The notes beneath the pieces are model-generated. The model was not told the origin of the DNA. It worked only from the letters and a program-made list of their open reading frames with translations, and did no database searches. This document shows, in pieces, positions 53,659 to 61,722 of a stretch of DNA of 64,000 bases. The DNA is taken from the NCBI RefSeq assembly GCF_900105045.1, contig NZ_LT629739.1, positions 3,348,001 to 3,412,000 on the forward strand. Reading direction: 5' to 3'. This DNA comes from Brevibacterium picturae. Its GTDB lineage: Bacteria > Actinomycetota > Actinomycetes > Actinomycetales > Brevibacteriaceae. The translations under genes were made by a program, and so were the position numbers. The stretch's first letter is position 1. Every line of letters begins with the position of its first letter.

Positions 53659-54206
53659 ATGAATGCCGCTGAATACTGGGTGATGATCCACGCCGAACGT
53701 AGTCGCTTGGCCGAGCACCTCGGCGGTCTGGATGGTGTTCGATGGAATGAGCCGACGCTATGTGCCGACTGGTCGGTCGAACAGGTCGTCGCCCACCTGA
53801 GTGCGGCAGCGAACACGGGCAGGTGGGCGTGGATCCGCAAATCTTCCGCAACGCTGTTCCAGCCACGGTCGCACCAACGAAGGACTATCCGGCCTTCCTC
53901 GGCGAGGTCATCGTCCACGGCCAGGACATTGCTCGCCCTCTGGGGGTGGATCTGGATCCCGACGCCGAAGCGGTTCTCGAGGTGGCGCGCTTCTTTGCGG
54001 CGAAGGACTTCGCCGTCAACAGCCGAACCCTGGTCAAGGGGTTGAGCCTCAACGCTGATGATGCCGACTTCTCGGTCGGTGACGGGCCGACCGTGAGTGG
54101 GGAGCTGATCGATCTCGTGATGGCGATGGCTGGCCGAAGCGACGCGTGCGACATGCTCACGGGCGATGGCGTCGACGAGCTGCGACAACGGATGTCCCGT
54201 AGCTGA
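53659..54206 (+). pseudogene. Broken maleylpyruvate isomerase/TIGR03083-type gene (frameshift and deletion)
   Basis: The first part (53659 to about 53841) reads MNAAEYWVMIHAERSRLAEH and LCADWSVEQVVAHLSAAANT, the metal-binding N-terminal helices of the mycothiol-dependent maleylpyruvate isomerase/DinB fold. The end (about 53850-54206) is in another frame, AFLGEVIVHGQDIARPLGVD through VMAMAGRSDACDMLTGDGVD, which is the family C-terminal part. The middle of the domain is missing, roughly 30 residues by family length. The gene has therefore suffered deletion and frameshift and is unlikely to make an active protein. Confidence 0.82.
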
Positions 54207-54241
54207 GCGCGCTGACTGTGGGGCCCGTTTGGTCACCGCGA

Positions 54242-54682
54242 CTACGCGCTGGTGACCATGCCGATCGTGACGAGAATAAAGCCGACGAGCTGAAGTGAGG
54301 CCCGCACGATCTGAAAGGCATCCCAGCGGCGACGCATGGCGATGAACCCATTCGGCGCTGTCGCCTCGGTGATGCGACCGGTCCGGAGGTTGATCGGAAC
54401 ATTGCCGATGATCGTGACGATGAGCCCAACGCTGAGGCTCACGGCTGCCGCGATGAGCCACCCCGAAGGGTCGTTGATCGCGACGATGATGCCGAGGGCG
54501 GTGGCCGCGGTCATTCCGATGGGCATGACGCGCCCGAATGTTCTGAGCAGCCCCTGTTCGAAGACGAGCTGGTCCTCTGGCTTCAGCTTGCGAATGACCG
54601 GGTGGACGAGGGTCGCTGAGCCGAATTCCGCCGAACCGACGAATCCAGTGACGATGATGGCTGCGATGTCGATGATGTCCAC
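54242..54682 (-). CDS. DUF1772 (anthrone oxygenase-like) membrane protein
   Basis: This 146-residue protein has four membrane helices, a Glu in GSAEFGSATLVHPV and the conserved NVPINLRTG followed by RRRWDAFQIVRASLQ, the DUF1772 pattern. Anthrone oxygenases are in this family, but most members are uncharacterised. AGGAG precedes the ATG. It is divergent from a MerR gene, which probably controls it. Confidence 0.87.
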   Translation of the reverse strand: MDIIDIAAIIVTGFVGSAEFGSATLVHPVIRKLKPEDQLVFEQGLLRTFGRVMPIGMTAATALGIIVAINDPSGWLIAAAVSLSVGLIVTIIGNVPINLRTGRITEATAPNGFIAMRRRWDAFQIVRASLQLVGFILVTIGMVTSA

Positions 54683-54707
54683 GATATCTCCTAATGGGTA
54701 GTGGAAC

Positions 54708-54735
54708 TATCTATAATAGATAGTAGTAGTATCTG
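54708..54735. promoter_or_regulatory. Overlapping inverted repeats between DUF1772 and merR genes
   Basis: CTATCTA-TAA-TAGATAG (54708-54724) overlaps AGATA-N7-TATCT (54719-54735). The stretch is A/T-rich against a GC-rich background. One or both are probably the MerR operator. Confidence 0.55.
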
Positions 54736-54768
54736 TATTGGAAGCGCAATACCCCGAAGGAGATTCTT

Positions 54769-55446
54769 ATGGCGGAAGCGACCGAGATGCGCATGGCTGA
54801 GCTGGCCCGACGTTCTGAGCTGAGCGTGCCCACGATCAAGTACTACCTGAGGGAGGGTCTGCTGCAGCAGGGCCGACGCACAAGTGTGAACCAGGCGGTC
54901 TATGACGATGCCCATCTGGAAAGACTTCGCTTGATCCGTGCGCTGACGAGCGTGGCTGGACTGCCGCTGTCAAAGGTTCGCGAGGTGGTGGAAGCAGTGA
55001 GCGCAGAGCCAACGGTCATCGACGCCATGGCCGTGGCTCAGGACGTTCTCCTCGGCGACGGTGCACAAGCGGAAACCACAGGGACAGACGTCAAGACCTC
55101 AGACGTGCTCGATCGCGTGATTGCCGAACGAGGATGGCGCTGCGAACGGACCTCGCCGGCCTATCATGCAGCGGTGAATGCCGTGGACGAGTTGGACCAA
55201 GAAGGGCTCACTGTCATCCTCGATCGCCTCGGTGACTACGCAGAGTCAGCGGAACAGGTGGGCCGAATCGACCTCGACACCGTTGAGACGGTCGAAGGAT
55301 TGGAAGTGAAGGTCCGCGGTGTGGTTCTGGGCAGCGTGCTTCGACGACCGCTGCTCGAGGCGCTGGTGCTCCTGGCCCAGCAGCATTTCGCTCAGGAGCA
55401 TTTCGCCCAGGACTTCACAGGCCCTGGGGCTTCGCGTCGTAGGTGA
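54769..55446 (+). CDS. MerR-family transcriptional regulator
   Basis: This 225-residue regulator has the MerR head MRMAELARRSELSVPTIKYY and YLREGLLQQGRRTSVNQAVY, with a long helical dimer and C-terminal sensor domain. No metal-binding cysteine is seen in the expected place, so an organic ligand is more likely. GAAGGAGA precedes the start. It overlaps the convergent GNAT gene by 32 bases at its end. It is divergent from DUF1772. Confidence 0.92.
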   Translation: MAEATEMRMAELARRSELSVPTIKYYLREGLLQQGRRTSVNQAVYDDAHLERLRLIRALTSVAGLPLSKVREVVEAVSAEPTVIDAMAVAQDVLLGDGAQAETTGTDVKTSDVLDRVIAERGWRCERTSPAYHAAVNAVDELDQEGLTVILDRLGDYAESAEQVGRIDLDTVETVEGLEVKVRGVVLGSVLRRPLLEALVLLAQQHFAQEHFAQDFTGPGASRRR

Positions 55447-55879
55447 GCCAGTTGGTCTTCGTCGCTATCCGGTCGTAGAGCACCTGCGCTTGGGCATTGT
55501 CATCCGCAGTGATCCACCGGACGACCGAGCGTCCCTCGTCCGCGGCGATCTCCTGCAGTCGGGTGATCAGCGCTCGCCCAGAGCCTGCTCCGCGAGACTG
55601 AGGATCGGTGAAGAGATCGTCGAGCCAGATGCCGACAGTGCCGGTCGACGGACGCGAGAATCTGCGGAAGTCGGCGATTGCGACGATACGGCCATCCGCC
55701 TCGGCGATCAGGCCCTGGCACTCGTGTGCGGAGTCCATGAGCCAGCCCCACACTCGGGAGACGATCTCCTCGGATTCCGGCAGGTGATAGAACTCGCGGT
55801 AGCCGCGGAAGAGCTCACGCCAGCGGGGCTCGTCTGTCGGTTCGACAGGGCGAACGGAAGTGGTCGACGAATCTGTCAT
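55415..55879 (-). CDS. GNAT-family N-acetyltransferase
   Basis: This 154-residue protein has the GNAT core: VGIWLDDLFTDPQSRGAGSGRALITRL carries the acetyl-CoA loop RGxGxG, and RWITADDNAQAQVLYDRIATKTN is motif B with the Tyr. Small GNATs of this type often acetylate amines of small molecules or peptides. The 3' end overlaps merR by 32 bases in convergent orientation. Confidence 0.9.
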   Translation of the reverse strand: MTDSSTTSVRPVEPTDEPRWRELFRGYREFYHLPESEEIVSRVWGWLMDSAHECQGLIAEADGRIVAIADFRRFSRPSTGTVGIWLDDLFTDPQSRGAGSGRALITRLQEIAADEGRSVVRWITADDNAQAQVLYDRIATKTNWLTYDAKPQGL

Positions 55880-55980
55880 AGCTGTCCGGGCCTTTCCTCA
55901 TATTGCTGCAGGGCTCCATGTGAGCACTGCAGGGAGCCCTGTGACTACCGCAGTGCGACATGTACTGCAAGAGTATGTGA

Positions 55981-56020
55981 AAAAGCCCCTGGCCGGGAGA
56001 ATATTTCCCGAACCAGGGGC
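55981..56020 (-). terminator. Terminator of tRNA-Leu, bulged hairpin
   Basis: GCCCCTGG (55985-55992) pairs with CCAGGGGC (56013-56020), and GGGA with TCCC inside, separated by an asymmetric bulge. On the minus strand TTTTT follows directly (around 55980-55984). It lies 14 bases after the tRNA. Confidence 0.85.
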
Positions 56021-56033
56021 CGATTTCGATCTG

Positions 56034-56115
<82 letters not shown>

Positions 56116-56179
56116 GCGACGTCATCAAGATTAGCAGGGCGAGGGCGAGTTGCTGAAAACGATCAGATAACGCAGGAGG

Positions 56180-56653
56180 TCAGGCTGCGTCGATGCCCAG
56201 CGCCTTGCGCACACGAGCAACGTGGCCGGTGGCCTTGACGTTGTACTGTGCCAGTTCCACGGCACCGTCGGCATCGATGACGAGCGTCGAGCGGATGACA
56301 CCCTGGACGACCTTGCCGTAGTTCTTCTTCTCGCCGAAGGCGCCCCAGGCTTCCATCATGGATTTGTCGGGGTCGGAGAGGAGATCGAAGTTCAGGCTCT
56401 CCTTCTCAGCGAACTTCTTGAGCTTCTCCGGCTTGTCGGGTGAGATGCCCAGGACGACGAGACCGGCAGCCGAGAGTGCCGAGAGCGAATCGCGGAAGTC
56501 GCAGGCCTCGGTCGTGCAGCCGGGGGTCATGGCAGCTGGGTAGAAGTAGACGACGACCCGCTGTCCCTTGAACTCGCTGAGGGTCACGGACTTCTCATCC
56601 TGGTTGGTCAGGGTGAAGTCCGGGGCTGTGTCGCCGACTGACAGACGTGGCAT
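56180..56653 (-). CDS. bcp: Thioredoxin-dependent peroxiredoxin (Bcp/PrxQ)
   Basis: This 157-residue protein reduces hydroperoxides. The peroxidatic Cys is in YPAAMTPGCTTEACDFRD, and a second Cys five residues later (GCTTEAC) is the resolving Cys of Bcp/PrxQ. GAVEL and GKVVQGVIRSTLVID are also in place. The ATG at 56653 has GGAG seven bases upstream; a longer reading adds 18 unrelated residues. It is 50 bases behind the biotin carboxylase gene. Confidence 0.95.
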   Translation of the reverse strand: MPRLSVGDTAPDFTLTNQDEKSVTLSEFKGQRVVVYFYPAAMTPGCTTEACDFRDSLSALSAAGLVVLGISPDKPEKLKKFAEKESLNFDLLSDPDKSMMEAWGAFGEKKNYGKVVQGVIRSTLVIDADGAVELAQYNVKATGHVARVRKALGIDAA

Positions 56654-56703
56654 AGTGTCTCCTCTTCTCGTGCGGAACTTATCGGAAGTTCTCAGTTCAC
56701 AGC

Positions 56704-58458
56704 TCACTCTATTCGAGCGATGACTTCGCCGACAGCCACCATGGCTCCGACGCTCGTCACCTGTGTCAGCGTCCCGGACGCGGGTGCCTGGACGCGCGTC
56801 TCCATCTTCATCGCGGACAAGACGGCGACATCGTCTCCCTCGGCCACTTCGGCGCCGTCGGCGACGAGATAGTCGACGAGGTTGCCGGGCACCGGAGCGC
56901 TCACCGCTCCCTTGGCCGCGGCGCCGCCTTCAGACCCCGCCGAACCGGTCGAGCCACCAGAACCACCGGTATCGTCAGGACCGCCGCCAGCAGTGCCGAA
57001 GGCTGCCCACAGTGCGGCCGGCAGGCCGAGTCGCCTCAGCTTTCCGTCGATCTCGATGTCCATCCGTGTCAGCGAGGACTCGGCGCTCGGCGCTGGACGC
57101 GGCTGCGTCGTCAGTCGGGGGAGGAGCTGTGTTTCGATCCACTGTGTGTGGATGCCGAGCTCCTCGGCGGTGAACGCCGGATCGGTGAGGATTTCCAGGG
57201 AACAGGGGAGGACTGTGGCCGGTCCCTCAACGTGCAGTTCCTTGGCTGCAGTGACCGTGCGCGCGATCGCAGAATCACGGTCGGGTCCGTGGACGATGAG
57301 TTTGGCGAACAGTGAGTCGAAGGCCGGTTGTACAGTGTCACCGGCGCGGACCCCGGCATCCCAGCGCACTCCGGGCCCACCCGGAGCAGTCAGAGAATCG
57401 ATGCGGCCCGGCGTGGGCAGGAAACCTCGGCCGGGATCTTCGGCGTTGATGCGCAGCTCGATCGCATGTCCGTGTGGCTCGGGCGTCGAGGACAGGGACA
57501 GCCCTTTGTCGAAGGCGATGCGGAACTGTTCGGCGACGAGGTCGACCCCGGACACCGCCTCGGTGACGGGGTGCTCGACCTGCAGGCGAGTGTTAACCTC
57601 GAGGAAGGTCATCGTATCGTCTGCGGCGAGGAGGAACTCGACGGTGCCCGCGCCCCGATAGGCCACCTCGGCGCAGATGGCTTCGGCCGAACGGTGGAGA
57701 CGCTCACGCTGATCGGCGCTGAGCCCGGGAGCCGGCGCCTCCTCGATGAGCTTCTGATTGCGGCGCTGGGCCGAACAGTCACGATCGCCGACTGCCACGA
57801 CGCGGCCCTGACCGTCGCCGACGATCTGGACCTCGACGTGGCGGGGGCGTTCGAGGAATTTCTCGACGAAGCATTCTGAGCGCCCGAACGCTTCGACGGC
57901 CTCACGGGTGGCTGATTCGAAGGCATCGGCCACCTCGGCGAGGTCGTGGACGATCTTCATTCCGCGCCCGCCTCCGCCATGGGCGGCCTTGATGATGATC
58001 GGCAGACCGTGTTCGGCGGCGAACTCCTCGACCTCGGCGGCATCCTTCAGCGGTCGGTCGATGCCCGGAGCCAGCGGGGCGCCGACCTTCTGCGCCAGTT
58101 GGCGGGCGGTGACCTTGTCACCGAGTGCCGTGATCGTGTCCGCGGTGGGGCCGATCCAGATGAGTCCGGCATCCTCGACCGCGGCAGCGAAGTCGGCGTT
58201 CTCGGACAGGAATCCGTACCCGGGGTGGACGGCCTCGGCTCCCGATTTCTGCGCGGCTGCGATGATCGCGTCGATGTTGAGATAGGTCTCGGCGGCGCTG
58301 GTCCCCGGCAGGGAATAGGCTTCGTCGGCCAACTGGGTGTGCATGGCCTCGAGGTCCTGGTCCGCGTAGATCGCGACCGAGGTGTGCCCGTGATGCGAGC
58401 AGGCGCGGATGATGCGGACGGCGATTTCGCCGCGGTTGGCGATGAGGATCTTCGGCAT
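56704..58458 (-). CDS. Biotin carboxylase fused to biotin carboxyl carrier domain
   Basis: This 584-residue protein has a full biotin carboxylase (1-445): the start PKILIANRGEIAVRIIRA, the ATP-grasp loop KAAHGGGGRGMKIV, and VNTRLQVEHPVTEAVSG. A Gly/Ser-rich linker (around 495-515) leads to a BCCP domain with the biotinyl Lys in SAMKMETRV. It resembles acyl-CoA carboxylase alpha chains, but no acyl-CoA carboxyltransferase gene is near. Instead the next gene upstream encodes fused PxpB-PxpC, whose fold is the carboxyltransferase of urea carboxylase, so a split urea-carboxylase-like enzyme is likely. Three bases separate the two genes. Confidence 0.92.
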   Translation of the reverse strand: MPKILIANRGEIAVRIIRACSHHGHTSVAIYADQDLEAMHTQLADEAYSLPGTSAAETYLNIDAIIAAAQKSGAEAVHPGYGFLSENADFAAAVEDAGLIWIGPTADTITALGDKVTARQLAQKVGAPLAPGIDRPLKDAAEVEEFAAEHGLPIIIKAAHGGGGRGMKIVHDLAEVADAFESATREAVEAFGRSECFVEKFLERPRHVEVQIVGDGQGRVVAVGDRDCSAQRRNQKLIEEAPAPGLSADQRERLHRSAEAICAEVAYRGAGTVEFLLAADDTMTFLEVNTRLQVEHPVTEAVSGVDLVAEQFRIAFDKGLSLSSTPEPHGHAIELRINAEDPGRGFLPTPGRIDSLTAPGGPGVRWDAGVRAGDTVQPAFDSLFAKLIVHGPDRDSAIARTVTAAKELHVEGPATVLPCSLEILTDPAFTAEELGIHTQWIETQLLPRLTTQPRPAPSAESSLTRMDIEIDGKLRRLGLPAALWAAFGTAGGGPDDTGGSGGSTGSAGSEGGAAAKGAVSAPVPGNLVDYLVADGAEVAEGDDVAVLSAMKMETRVQAPASGTLTQVTSVGAMVAVGEVIARIE

Positions 58459-58461
58459 GAT

Positions 58462-60108
58462 TCAGTGTCCGTTCTCCGGTGAATGGTGGGTGTGGTCTGT
58501 GGTGGTGGCACCGTCGACAGCTACCGGCGAGGCGTCGGTGACGAAGCGGATCCTGACCCCGGGTGCCAACTGCGCGGCGAGGTCCGTGTCATCGACGCTG
58601 GCGATGATCGGATAGCCGCCGGTCAGCGGATGGTCGGGGCCGAACATCACCGGCTGTCCGTTGGGTGGGACCTGCAGCGCCCCGGTGACGGCCCCCTCGC
58701 TGGGCAGTTCTCCGGTGCGGGCTCGTTCGAGTGCGACCTCGCCGCTCAGTCTGAGGCCGACGCGATCGGATTCGTGCGTGACCGTCCATTCCTGGCTCAG
58801 CAGAGTCGTGACTCCCGCGTCGGTGAACCAGTCTTCGCGCGGTCCCAGGGTCACCGACAGTTTGATCGTCTCCCCAGGTGCGGGCAGGTGTCGCTCGTGG
58901 CCCGAGCCGTGGATCGCATCGACGAGATGAGGTGCCGACTCCGGTCGGTCCAGAGCGACCGTCGTGTCCGGCTCGAGGTGTGCCGGCCCGAGATGAGCCA
59001 GCGTGTCGCTCGAGGCGCTGCCCAGAGCAGTCTCCGAATCGATCCCACCCCGGAAGGCGACATAGATCCGGGTTCCGCGTTCGGCGGCGCCGAGTTCGAG
59101 TTCGTCCCCGTCTTCGAGTGAGAAGGCCTCGCCGAGGTGGTGCCGGTACGCGGTTCCACCGGCAGAGGTGACGGTGATCGTGGAGTGCGCCCCGGTCACA
59201 GCGGCCACACCGTGACCGCCGATGGCCAGTTTCGTGCCACCCCCGAAGCTCTCCAGCCCGGCCGCGGTCTCGGCGTTGCCGACCAGACGGTTGCCGGTGC
59301 GCAGCGCCTCGCGGTCGGCTGCTCCGGCGCTCGAGACTCCCATGGCCGCGAAGCCGGGACGTCCGAGATCCTGGATGAGCAGCTGCAGTCCGGGTCGGAT
59401 GACCGTGATGGAATGCGCCGAGGCGGCGTCAGGCTGCGAGGCAGGCGCGGCCGATTGCGAGGATGAGCCAACCGTCACCGATTCCCGTTCGGCCTTGCGG
59501 AACTTCACCGTCGTCCCGGGCACGAACAGCGCCGGTGGTTCCCGGTCGAGGTCCCACAGCGTGGCGTCGGTGCGGCCGATGAGCTGCCAGCCGCCGGGGG
59601 AGGCCCGAGGATAGACCCCGGTGAATTCCCCTGCCAGGGCCACGGCTCCGACTGGAACCCGGGTGCGTGGTGAGGAGCGGCGGGGGACGTTGAAGATCGG
59701 ATCGTCACCGGCCAGATATCCGAATCCGGGGGCGAACCCGGAGAATGCGACCTGCCAGGTCGCACGCTGATGCCGAGCGACCACCTCGGCGGTCGACAGC
59801 GACAGAAGTTCAGCCACCTCGGCGAGGTCCTCCCCGTCGTAGCGGACGTCGATCGTGACCTCACGGGACTCGGTCGAGCCCGCCCCGGTGTGCTCGAGCC
59901 TGCGGATCCGGTCAGTGAGCACCGACGCCGAGGTGCGGGCCGGGTTGAAGCGGATGAGCACCGTCCGTGCGGCCGGGATCAGCTCCTCGACGCCGTCGAG
60001 TTCGGCCGCCTGAAGGGCTTGATGCAGGTGCATTGTGGCGACAAGATCGGGGCATTCGACGAGGAGATGACGGCGGGAGGCGGTGTGGAAGTCAAGGTTG
60101 TCGATCAT
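58462..60108 (-). CDS. Fused 5-oxoprolinase subunits PxpB-PxpC (KipI-KipA, AHS1-AHS2)
   Basis: This 548-residue protein joins two proteins that are normally separate. Residues 1-210 are KipI/PxpB (AHS1): [42 protein letters not shown] and the strongly conserved [18 protein letters not shown]. Residues 245-525 are KipA/PxpC (AHS2): [35 protein letters not shown] and [17 protein letters not shown] Ser/Ala-rich linker joins them. The ATG at 60108 overlaps the DUF1445 stop (ATGA). Both domains form the carboxyltransferase of urea carboxylase, and with PxpA they form ATP-dependent 5-oxoprolinase. Confidence 0.93.
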   Translation of the reverse strand: MIDNLDFHTASRRHLLVECPDLVATMHLHQALQAAELDGVEELIPAARTVLIRFNPARTSASVLTDRIRRLEHTGAGSTESREVTIDVRYDGEDLAEVAELLSLSTAEVVARHQRATWQVAFSGFAPGFGYLAGDDPIFNVPRRSSPRTRVPVGAVALAGEFTGVYPRASPGGWQLIGRTDATLWDLDREPPALFVPGTTVKFRKAERESVTVGSSSQSAAPASQPDAASAHSITVIRPGLQLLIQDLGRPGFAAMGVSSAGAADREALRTGNRLVGNAETAAGLESFGGGTKLAIGGHGVAAVTGAHSTITVTSAGGTAYRHHLGEAFSLEDGDELELGAAERGTRIYVAFRGGIDSETALGSASSDTLAHLGPAHLEPDTTVALDRPESAPHLVDAIHGSGHERHLPAPGETIKLSVTLGPREDWFTDAGVTTLLSQEWTVTHESDRVGLRLSGEVALERARTGELPSEGAVTGALQVPPNGQPVMFGPDHPLTGGYPIIASVDDTDLAAQLAPGVRIRFVTDASPVAVDGATTTDHTHHSPENGH

Positions 60109-60923
60109 TGGCGAAAGGTGCCTTCCGGCGCGTCGGTGATGAACATCCGGCCCGGTGAGTGCGTGATCGCGAACGGTGGGGCCGAGGCTTGGATGGCGAC
60201 CTGAGGAGTGACTCCGCAGGCCCAGAACACGGGAATGTCGCCGTCCTCGATCACCGGCGCGTCGCCGAAGTCGGGGGAGTCGAGGTCGGTGATGCCGATC
60301 TGCTCGGGTTCTCCGATGTGGACGGGACCACCGTGGACGGCGGGGAAGCGGTCGGTGATGGCCACCGCCTCGGCGACCTGTCGGGCGGGGATGGGGCGCA
60401 TGGACACGACCATGTTCCCGTGGACCCGACCGGCGGGTCGGCAGGCGATCGAGGTGGAGTACATCGGCACGTTGCGGCCGGCTTCCTGGTGGCGGATCGG
60501 GATGCCCGCATCCAACAGACCGGTCTCGAAGGTGAAGCTGCATCCGATGAGGAAGGACACGAGGTCAGGATGCCGGGACCAGGCCTCGGTGGCGTCCGCG
60601 ACTTCGTCGACGAGGGCACCGTTCTCCCACAGCCGGTAGCCGGGGATGTCGGTGCGCAGGTCACTGCCCGGCGCCAGCGCGGATTCGACCTGTCCGGGTT
60701 CGAGGACGTCGATGACCGGGCACGGTTTCGGGTTGCGTTGGGCGAAGAGCAGCATGTCGAAGGCCCAATCGGCAGGGACGGCGATGAGGTTGGCCTGGAC
60801 CAGGCCAGGCGCCAGACCAGAGGTGGGTTCCGCGGAACCGGCCCGGATACGCTCACGGGCCTGCGCCCCAACCGAGGCCTCAGCCGATCCTTGCGCCCCG
60901 GCCGCAGTGCGGACCTCGTTCAT
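60105..60923 (-). CDS. DUF1445/D-glutamate cyclase-family protein (YcsI-like)
   Basis: This 272-residue protein resembles B. subtilis Ycs[63 protein letters not shown] and the C-terminal [28 protein letters not shown]. The family was long annotated as putative hydro-lyase; its mammalian relative takes part in D-glutamate cyclisation to 5-oxo-D-proline. Its place between PxpA and PxpBC fits a supply of 5-oxoproline. The ATG overlaps the pxpA stop. The N-terminal 35 residues are low complexity. Confidence 0.9.
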   Translation of the reverse strand: MNEVRTAAGAQGSAEASVGAQARERIRAGSAEPTSGLAPGLVQANLIAVPADWAFDMLLFAQRNPKPCPVIDVLEPGQVESALAPGSDLRTDIPGYRLWENGALVDEVADATEAWSRHPDLVSFLIGCSFTFETGLLDAGIPIRHQEAGRNVPMYSTSIACRPAGRVHGNMVVSMRPIPARQVAEAVAITDRFPAVHGGPVHIGEPEQIGITDLDSPDFGDAPVIEDGDIPVFWACGVTPQVAIQASAPPFAITHSPGRMFITDAPEGTFRQ

Positions 60924-61720
60924 CGACCGGCACCGGCGAAGGCAGCGATCCTCACGCCCGAGGACTCGAGGAGTTCGCGCGCGGCACGGGCCATGTCGAT
61001 CGAGCCCTGGCTGTCGCCGTGGAAACAGATCGACTGGGCGTCGACGTCGACGAGGCTGCCGTCGATGGCCTCGACCTGTCCTGTCTGGACGAGTTTCAGG
61101 ACGCGGGCAGCCACGGCCTCGGGGTCGTGGAGGACAGCGTTGGGCTCGGTGCGGGAGACTAAAGAGCCGTCGGGGTTGTAGGAGCGGTCGGCGAAGGCCT
61201 CGGCCGCAACCTTCAGCCCAGCCTCGGCGGCAACACGATTGGCCACGCTGCCGGCCAGGCCGAGGAACACAAGGCTGTCATCGACGGCCTTGACCGCATC
61301 GACGACGACCTTGGCCTGTGCCTCGTCACGGACGATCGCGTTGTAGAGGCCTCCGTGGGGTTTGACGTAGGCGACCGAGCCGCCGACAGCGGAGGTCAGG
61401 CCCAGAAGGGCACCAATCTGATACTCGACCTGGGCCTGCAGGGTCGCTGGCGGTACGTCGAGTGGGCGTCGACCGAAGCCTTCGTAGTCGTCGTAGCCAG
61501 GGTGGGCGCCGATGACGACTCCGCCTTTCGTTGCCGCAGCCAGGGTCTCTCGGATTCCCTCGGGGCTGCCGGCGTGGAAGCCGCACGAGACGTTGGCGCT
61601 GGTGACCAGACCCAGCATGGCCGAATCGTCGCTGACGACGCGGTCGGGAACGTTCTCCCCGAGGTCCGAATTGAGGTCGATGGTCACCGCGTCTGCGGCG
61701 TTCGTATCTGTGGCGTTCAT
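60920..61720 (-). CDS. pxpA: 5-oxoprolinase subunit PxpA (LamB/YcsF family)
   Basis: This 266-residue protein has the LamB/YcsF signature LNSDLGENV (normally LNCDLGEG), [38 protein letters not shown] and [17 protein letters not shown]. It is the catalytic part of the PxpABC 5-oxoprolinase, which opens 5-oxoproline to glutamate using ATP. The ATG at 61720 has GGAGG six bases upstream. It lies two bases behind the NRAMP gene stop and overlaps the DUF1445 gene by four. The change of the usual Cys to Ser in LNSD is worth noting. Confidence 0.94.
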   Translation of the reverse strand: MNATDTNAADAVTIDLNSDLGENVPDRVVSDDSAMLGLVTSANVSCGFHAGSPEGIRETLAAATKGGVVIGAHPGYDDYEGFGRRPLDVPPATLQAQVEYQIGALLGLTSAVGGSVAYVKPHGGLYNAIVRDEAQAKVVVDAVKAVDDSLVFLGLAGSVANRVAAEAGLKVAAEAFADRSYNPDGSLVSRTEPNAVLHDPEAVAARVLKLVQTGQVEAIDGSLVDVDAQSICFHGDSQGSIDMARAARELLESSGVRIAAFAGAGR

Positions 61721-61722
61721 TG

